Shown in pieces: positions 58,790 to 64,000 of a stretch of DNA of 64,000 bases. Under the pieces are notes generated by a model. It searched no databases, had not been told where the DNA came from, and saw only the letters and a list, made by a program, of their open reading frames with translations. The position numbers and the translations under genes were made by a program. How positions within the stretch are numbered: position 1 is the stretch's first letter; each line of letters opens with the position of its first letter. The stretch comes from Helianthus annuus (lineage: Eukaryota > Streptophyta > Magnoliopsida > Asterales > Asteraceae): the NCBI RefSeq assembly GCF_002127325.2, contig NC_035438.2, forward strand, positions 89,156,385 through 89,220,384, written 5' to 3'.

Positions 58790-59681
58790 CAGGGGCGAAG
58801 GATTTAAGGGGCGGGGAGGGGCGCCCGCCCCCCCCCCCCCCCGAACTTTTCGGTCAGTAGTGTTATATATATACGTTTTGTATAGGATTTTGTAGGTATA
58901 TACGTTTTCGACCCCTCGGTTTTATAAAAAAAAATAGGTATATACGTTTTCAACCCCCGGTTTTAATTTTTTTTATTTATACAGCCAAATAAAATATTTA
59001 ATTAGTCCAAATATTATAGCCCAAATCATTATATTTGGTAGAATACTAGAATGTATATTATATAACCCAAATCAAATCATTATATAGCCTAACTTAAAAG
59101 CCCACCCTATAAAAAAAACAAATTCGTTTACTTTGGGACATCAACAAGAAGAACAGAAGCCACAAGCCAGAACTGCAGAAAGGGGGGGGAACGCTAGTTC
59201 CAGAACTGTTCGACTTCAGCTTCTTGTTCGAGAACAAAAGCCAAAACACTGCTCGTTGTTGTGGTCTTGTACTCTTGTTCGACTTCTTCAATCTTTATAA
59301 GGTTAAAGGTATGTGTTTTTTATCTTTCGGTTTAATTTAGGGCTGCAATTTATGTGATTTAGGTTGAAATTAGGGGTGAAATTGGTCCGAAAATTTTGCC
59401 CTAAACTTGTTGAATCTTTCTGTAACTATGTCTAATTTTATTTGTTTAATCTTATTATGATTTGATTTAGATAAAAATTAGAGTTTGACGCTATGTGGAA
59501 GAATAAAATGATAACTTCTTTTTTAATGTTTGAGAACGTTTTTTATTTGATATTAATGTTTGACCCGAATCGAATCACCGACATTCTACCCGAACATACA
59601 CCTCGAAACTATGCGATAGAAATTTTTTTTAGGTCCGTTACTTTCTGACCTCCCGAACTTTTTTTTCAAGCTTCGCCACTG
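58790..59681. mobile_element. Non-autonomous hAT element, 892 bases
   Basis: Terminal inverted repeats CAGGGGCGAAG / CTTCGCCACTG and a perfect 8-bp target duplication TCTGGAAC (58782-58789 and 59682-59689), the hAT hallmark. It holds a poly-C run (near 58830) and no transposase. Small ORFs are not supported. Confidence 0.88.
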
Positions 59682-59837
59682 TCTGGAACCAATACACTTT
59701 ACGTTTAGCTTTTTATATATGAATGAATTAGCCATACGTACATTATTATATAAAGTCTATCTGGAACCAATACACTTTACCTTTAGCTTTTCATATATGA
59801 ATGAATTAGCCATACGTAGATTATTATATAAAGGTGA
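59682..59837 (+). repeat. 78-base tandem duplication
   Basis: TCTGGAACCAATACACTTTA... is repeated with a period of 78 bases (first copy from 59682, second from 59760), differing at only a few bases. Each copy begins with the same word as the hAT target duplication. Confidence 0.85.
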
Positions 59838-60162
59838 AAATACTACAATAAATAAAGTGTCTTATATTTGCCACAAGTTTCCGGTTATCCGTATTCAAAA
59901 CCATTATAAATTGCTATCTAATCTCCTTACACTTTCTTAGATTAGCCACTTAGCCATTGATTTTAGATCGTATGTAAAATTATAACTATACATCATCAGG
60001 CATCATGAAAGATACAGAATCAGACAATTTAGTAGAGGCACCATCAAAAGAAAATGGAGTGGTTAGCTAAGGTTTGTTGCTAAGCTTACATGTTGATTAA
60101 TTAATGTCGAAGCAGTTCACCAACCATTTACTAATTGCAATTATTGTTTGTCTAAATGACTA
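59838..60162. other. Intergenic stretch, nothing recognised
   Basis: AT-rich, no ORF or repeat that I can support. Confidence 0.4.
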
Positions 60163-60444
60163 AGGGGCTGTTTGGTAACATCTCAATGGTTAAATGCTGA
60201 ACCAGTAAGAGGTCTGAACTATTAAGAGCCAGTATAATGCTTAATCGTTCAAAAGCAAATGTTTGACCAATTCAGATTAGAAGTCTTAACCATTCAAACT
60301 CTGTATAATGCATAACCATTTAAATGCAAACGTCTGAACTATTCAGACATCTGCTCGCGAAACAAACACTCTGAACCATTAAGTGTTGAACCAGTAAGAG
60401 GTTTGAACCATTAAGAGCTTCATTAAGAGGTAAACAAAGCCCCT
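60163..60444. mobile_element. MITE with AGGGGCT ends, about 280 bases
   Basis: AGGGGCTGTTTGGTAAC at the left and GTTTGTTTTGGGG-like reverse (AAACAAAGCCCCT) at the right form imperfect inverted ends. Inside, GAACCAGTAAGAGG-type words repeat. Flanks read TGACTAA and TAACTAA, a near-match duplication typical of hAT-like MITEs. Confidence 0.6.
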
Positions 60445-60599
60445 AACTAAAGTTTTATTTCATCAATAATGATTTTGGTCATTTTGGAAAGTACTTGCAA
60501 GTTACGTTTTTATAATTTCCTTTTTATCGTCAAGGGGTAAGGAATCCGATATACAAAGTACTCGACGCAATCTAGAAACCATTTTTGAAATAATGTTTT

Positions 60600-61130
60600 T
60601 TATTTATGGGTTTGGTATAATTTTTTCTTGTATTCATGTTAAAAAAAATTTGTTGGGAGTTTCAAGTATAATTTTTTCTTTTATTTATATTATTTTTATA
60701 ATTATATGTTTTAATATAATAAATTAATATATGATATATTATATAAGGGTAAGGATCAAATAGAAAATATGGTTTGGGTAGGAAACAACAATAGAAGAAT
60801 ATATGACAAAGTTGAAAAAACATAAGAAGACACATTTTAGTGAAAACCATCATTTCAAAAACTCAACTTCTTCAAGAACCCAACATCTTCAATTCATCTC
60901 TCTTGTATTGTTGTTGTTTTTTTTTTAAGATCTCATAGCATGGCTCATGTTACAAGGTATGGAAATTGGCCGGTTATGGGTTGGGTATAATTTTTTCTTG
61001 CATTTATATTAAAAAGAAAATTCGTTGGGAGTTTCAAGTATATTTTTTTCTTTTATTAATATTTTTTTATAATTATATGTTTTAATATAATAAATTAATA
61101 TATGATATATTAAATAAGGTAAGAATCAAA
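60600..61130 (+). repeat. Direct repeat pair of about 160 bases
   Basis: 60606-60765 and 60974-61130 share long runs, including TTGGGAGTTTCAAGTATA and TAATATAATAAATTAATATA. The second copy ends exactly where a CACTA-type end begins. AT-rich and noncoding. Confidence 0.75.
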
Positions 61131-61465
61131 CACTACTAGAAAATGGGGCTGATGCAACTTTTTCCAATTATGTTGCATTTGACACTAATACAACTTCATT
61201 TACCATAAAGGTTGCATTAGAAGATCAGATGCAACCTTTTCCGTAAAAAGTTACAACCTTTTGTGAAATTGCAACCTTTTTATTTAAAGGTTGCAAATTT
61301 ACTAAAAGTTAGCAACTTTTTTTTTGAGAGGTTGCAAATATTGTTGAAATTTGCAACTTTCGTTAAAAGGTTGCATTATTAAAACTAAATGAAACTCTTA
61401 TGTTTAAAGGTTACATTGCTAAAGTTAAATTCAACTATTATTTTAAAAAGTTGCATCCAAATGTG
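61131..61465 (+). mobile_element. CACTA-type transposon end with subterminal repeats
   Basis: CACTACTAGAAAATGGGGC at 61131 is a typical CACTA (En/Spm) terminus. The next 330 bases carry about ten copies of (A/T)AAAGGTTGCA / TGCAACCTTT words in both orientations, like CACTA subterminal repeats. No matching right end is seen, so it is a truncated end or a very short relic. Confidence 0.7.
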
Positions 61466-61659
61466 CACGGAGACGTGTCAAAACGTAATTTGCCCACAAA
61501 CTTTCATGACCAAAAAGTTTTGGGTTGACAAATTTATTAAAAAGTTCTGATTATGGTGATACGCTATGAGATTTGATGCACGCGAATGAAGATGATGATA
61601 ATTAAGTTATTAAGGTACAAATATAATGTGTCAAGTTCAACCCGACCCAGTTCAACTCC
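61466..61659. other. Intergenic stretch between CACTA end and inverted-repeat element
   Basis: No gene or repeat recognised. Confidence 0.35.
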
Positions 61660-61969
61660 CAGACTAACTAACTAACTAACTGAATTCTAGCTCAGTTAGT
61701 TTTTTTTGTGCTAATGTGACACTCGTTTAGTGGCGTGACATCTGCTGTGGCATTTTTAATGACGTGGCATCTAATATGACTTAGTACAAAAAACTAACTT
61801 AATTAGTTTTTTTTGCTGATGTGACATTTGTTTAGTGACGTGGCATCTGATATGGCCTTTTTAATGACGTGGTACCTGTCGTGGCTTTTGATGACGTAGC
61901 GATGTGGCACTTGTTTAATGACGTGCCATATGACGTTAGCTAACTGAGTTGTGATTCAGTTAGTCTGAG
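61660..61969. mobile_element. Inverted-repeat element of about 310 bases
   Basis: Left AGACTAACT...CTGAATTCTAGCTCAGTTAG and right CTAACTGAGTTGTGATTCAGTTAGTCT are inverted copies; the left copy has an extra ACTAACTAACTA. Inside, GACGTGGCA(T/C)-type words recur six or so times. No ORF. Family not recognised, no clear target duplication. Confidence 0.55.
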
Positions 61970-62195
61970 AATGACAGAGAAAAATAAGTTAAAAGTTGAA
62001 AATGGCGTGATACAATTCATATATTAAGGTGCTATTAGTCAAATATTGAAAGTTGAGGTTATTTAAATTTAATAACCCTTAATATAGACATAAATCATGT
62101 AATTCCCAAATCTAGTTATGATTATATTATATATTACCTAGTTAAAATTTAATCGGTCTTATACACTTATGTTTCACAATAATTACTATGGTTAA

Positions 62196-62563
62196 TTAGG
62201 CTAGAGGGTATGGTGATGGTCCTCCATTGGAGGATGATCCGCCACGTAGGCGCCACATCATAGTCCTCCCAAAGATGATCAATCCTACAAAACTAGAGTG
62301 TATGGAGGATGGTCTTACAAGTTTACTTTTTTTTTATCAACTACTTTTATAAAAATTCAACATTTTTAAAGTTAATAAAAAAACTAATAAAGATTCATTA
62401 AATTAAACTATATAAATAAACAATAAATTAAAATGATAAAATATAAAATTACTTTCTCTTTTTGTCAGTCAAGTTGTACTTTATTTTTGTTTAATAAAAT
62501 ACTGTATACACAAAATTACTTTGTCTTTTTGCAGTGCCATCTTCTTCTTTTTTTCTCTGGTTA
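62196..62563 (+). mobile_element. Possible older PIF/Harbinger left end
   Basis: TTA followed by GGCTAGAGGGTATGG (62199) resembles the TTA plus GACTAGAAGGTATGG at 62564, the left end of the transposase element. A further CTAGAGTGTATGGAGGATGG is at about 62295. This looks like a MITE or truncated relative. The right end was not found. Confidence 0.45.
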
Positions 62564-62842
62564 GACTAGAAGGTATGGGGGCCGGCTTGGCCCGGCGCCG
62601 GACCCCCACACCGCCCCCCTGCTTCGGCTATCGGCGCAAACGGCCACCCACCGCCGGGTGGGCCGACCCTCTTTCAAATAATATAGCCGTTGTAACGGCT
62701 CTTTCCTTTAAAAAAAAAAATTCATTTTTTTATATATAATCACCCACTTTCACTATTATTTCCCCACTTTCAACCCAAAACCCTCTCACTTTTATACCAA
62801 ATTCTCCCTACTTTTATAAAAAAAAATATCTTTTTACCCACA

Positions 62843-63885
62843 ATGGCTTCTAATCCTTGGTGGTCCTCGTCTTCGGATGACGAAGAGGAGATGTTTTTCG
62901 GAAACGCTATACTACGGGCGGGACAGATTTTAATCGAAGAGGAAGAGGAAGAGGAAGAGGAAGAGGAAGAAATTGGTGAAAATGTTATTACCACACGAAT
63001 ACGCATTAACAGAGACCGCCAAGGTTTTCATTACAAAATTTCATTGTCCTTATTTTTTTTTAACTCGTACTTATATATTATATATGACAGGAGCGCACGA
63101 CAAATGATGTTCAACAGTTGTACCAAGCTCATGAAGCAAGGCACGGGTTTCCGGGAATGCTTGGTAGCATTGATTGTATGCATTGGGAGTGGCATAGTTG
63201 CCCGACTGCGTGGCGCGGCCAATATACGCGAGGTGATCACGGATATCCAACCGTGATACTTGAAGCTGTGGCATCACAAGATTTGTGGATATGGCATTCT
63301 TTCTTTGGTCTCCCTGGTTCACTCAAAGACCTCAACGTGTTATACCAATCGGCCATTTTTACCGATGTCGTTAATGGAACGGGACCGGACACATGTTTTA
63401 CAGTTTCTGGGGTAGAGTATAGACGTGGGTATTATCTTGCTGACGGGATATATCCGTCTTGGTCTACAATTGTGAAGACTATTCCATATCCCGAGGACGA
63501 AAAACGGAAAAAATTTGCGAAGCGTCAAGAAGCGGCAAGAAAAGACATCGAACGTGCTTTTGGTGTCTTACAAAAAAAATGGGCCATCCTTGCACAACCG
63601 GCACGTGCGTTCACCCCAAAAAGGCTGCGTCTTTGTATGTACGCTTGCATTTTGCTCCATAACATGATTATTGAAGACGAGGGTCGGGCGATTTGTGAGT
63701 ATGATGAGAATGCACCTTGGGGGAACACTGTCCCGGTTGATCCCCCACAACAGGATTTAAACTCGTTCTCGCTAACAAACGACTTCACGCATGCAAACCT
63801 TCAACAAGATCTGGTAGAACATATTTGGAACAACGTTAACATGGTGGACGATGACGGAGCCGAAGGCGAAGACGAAGACGAGTAG
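62843..63885 (+). pseudogene. PIF/Harbinger transposase, internal deletion
   Basis: The first segment (62843 to about 63023) begins MASNPWWSSSSDDEEEMF and has an acidic Glu run. The main segment (63091-63885, frame of GAG CGC ACG) encodes the nuclease domain: HGFPGMLGSIDCMHWEW with the first Asp, YYLADGIYPSW with the second, and ARKDIERAFGVLQKKW with the Glu, so the D,D,E triad is intact, plus TPKRLRLCMYACILLHNMI and an acidic end. Between them about 150 residues usually present in this family (by recollection) are missing; a GT...AG stretch of 67 bases separates the parts, but splicing it would put the halves out of frame. It is probably a disabled transposase; the family cuts and pastes DNA with TTA target duplications. 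Confidence 0.85.
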
Positions 63886-64000
63886 TGTGTTTGTTTTAAA
63901 TTTTAGACTTCGTAGGCTTTTTTTATTTTTTAGTTTCGGTATTTTTTTTTTAGGAAATGTAATTTTTTTTATTTTTATGTTATGAAATGAAATTATTTTA
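63886..64000 (+). other. 3' end of window after transposase
   Basis: AT-rich, T-runs; a possible 3' untranslated region. Nothing else is recognised. Confidence 0.4.

Larger units (their letters stand above)
62564..64000 (+). mobile_element. PIF/Harbinger-like element, left part
   Basis: GACTAGAAGGTATGGGGG after a TTA trinucleotide, the target size of PIF/Harbinger elements, then a GC-rich leader and the transposase gene (62843-63885). The right terminal repeat lies beyond the window, if it exists. Confidence 0.6.

Noticed and set aside
1..64000. CRISPR arrays, operons, ribosome binding sites, attachment sites
   Set aside because: Repeats here have irregular spacers or belong to transposons, and the codon and element content is plant nuclear, so these features do not apply.

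Overview
This window is plant nuclear DNA made almost entirely of nested transposable elements. I infer a eudicot, probably Asteraceae, from the style of the chromodomain Ty3/Gypsy polyproteins, the TGTCACACCCC-type LTR ends and the initiator-Met-tRNA primer sites; that is recognition from memory, not a database result. I see no prokaryotic features, no rRNA, no convincing tRNA, and no intact ordinary host gene. Elements are labelled A to G plus a Helitron. || Layout. The oldest visible element is D (Gypsy, minus strand, 22946-26382, truncated). A plus-strand LTR, E (340-2672 plus 22898-22945), abuts D's cut coding region. Gypsy element C (2673-22897, minus, target duplication ATTTG) sits inside E. 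C was later hit by element A (5518-12331, plus, duplication AAAGC), a Copia-type element that keeps gag but has no pol, and by a non-autonomous Helitron (15440-20517, plus) carrying pieces of a LanC-like (LANCL/GCR2) gene. To the right, Gypsy element G (minus; LTR 26383-26628 and 37183-40926; pol 40962-43037 and 56285-56544) lies in D's LTR. G was hit by Copia element B (26629-37177, plus, duplication ACCAT) in its LTR and by Gypsy element F (43038-56284, plus, duplication GTTTC) in its reverse transcriptase. || The right end (56545-64000) holds small DNA transposons: a TIR element, a MITE, a hAT element with an 8-bp duplication, a CACTA-type end, an inverted-repeat element, and a PIF/Harbinger transposase gene whose catalytic triad survives but whose middle is deleted. 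|| How the parts relate. All retroelement genes are broken by stops or frameshifts, though LTR pairs are still similar. A and B are relatives: A looks like a gag-only passenger of a B-like autonomous partner, and they share a strongly conserved noncoding block before the 3' LTR and arrays of one short motif in LTR and leader. F and C both carry an extra open reading frame upstream of gag. F also has nine short hairpins between primer site and first ORF whose stems show compensatory changes, the best candidate here for an undescribed functional RNA structure.
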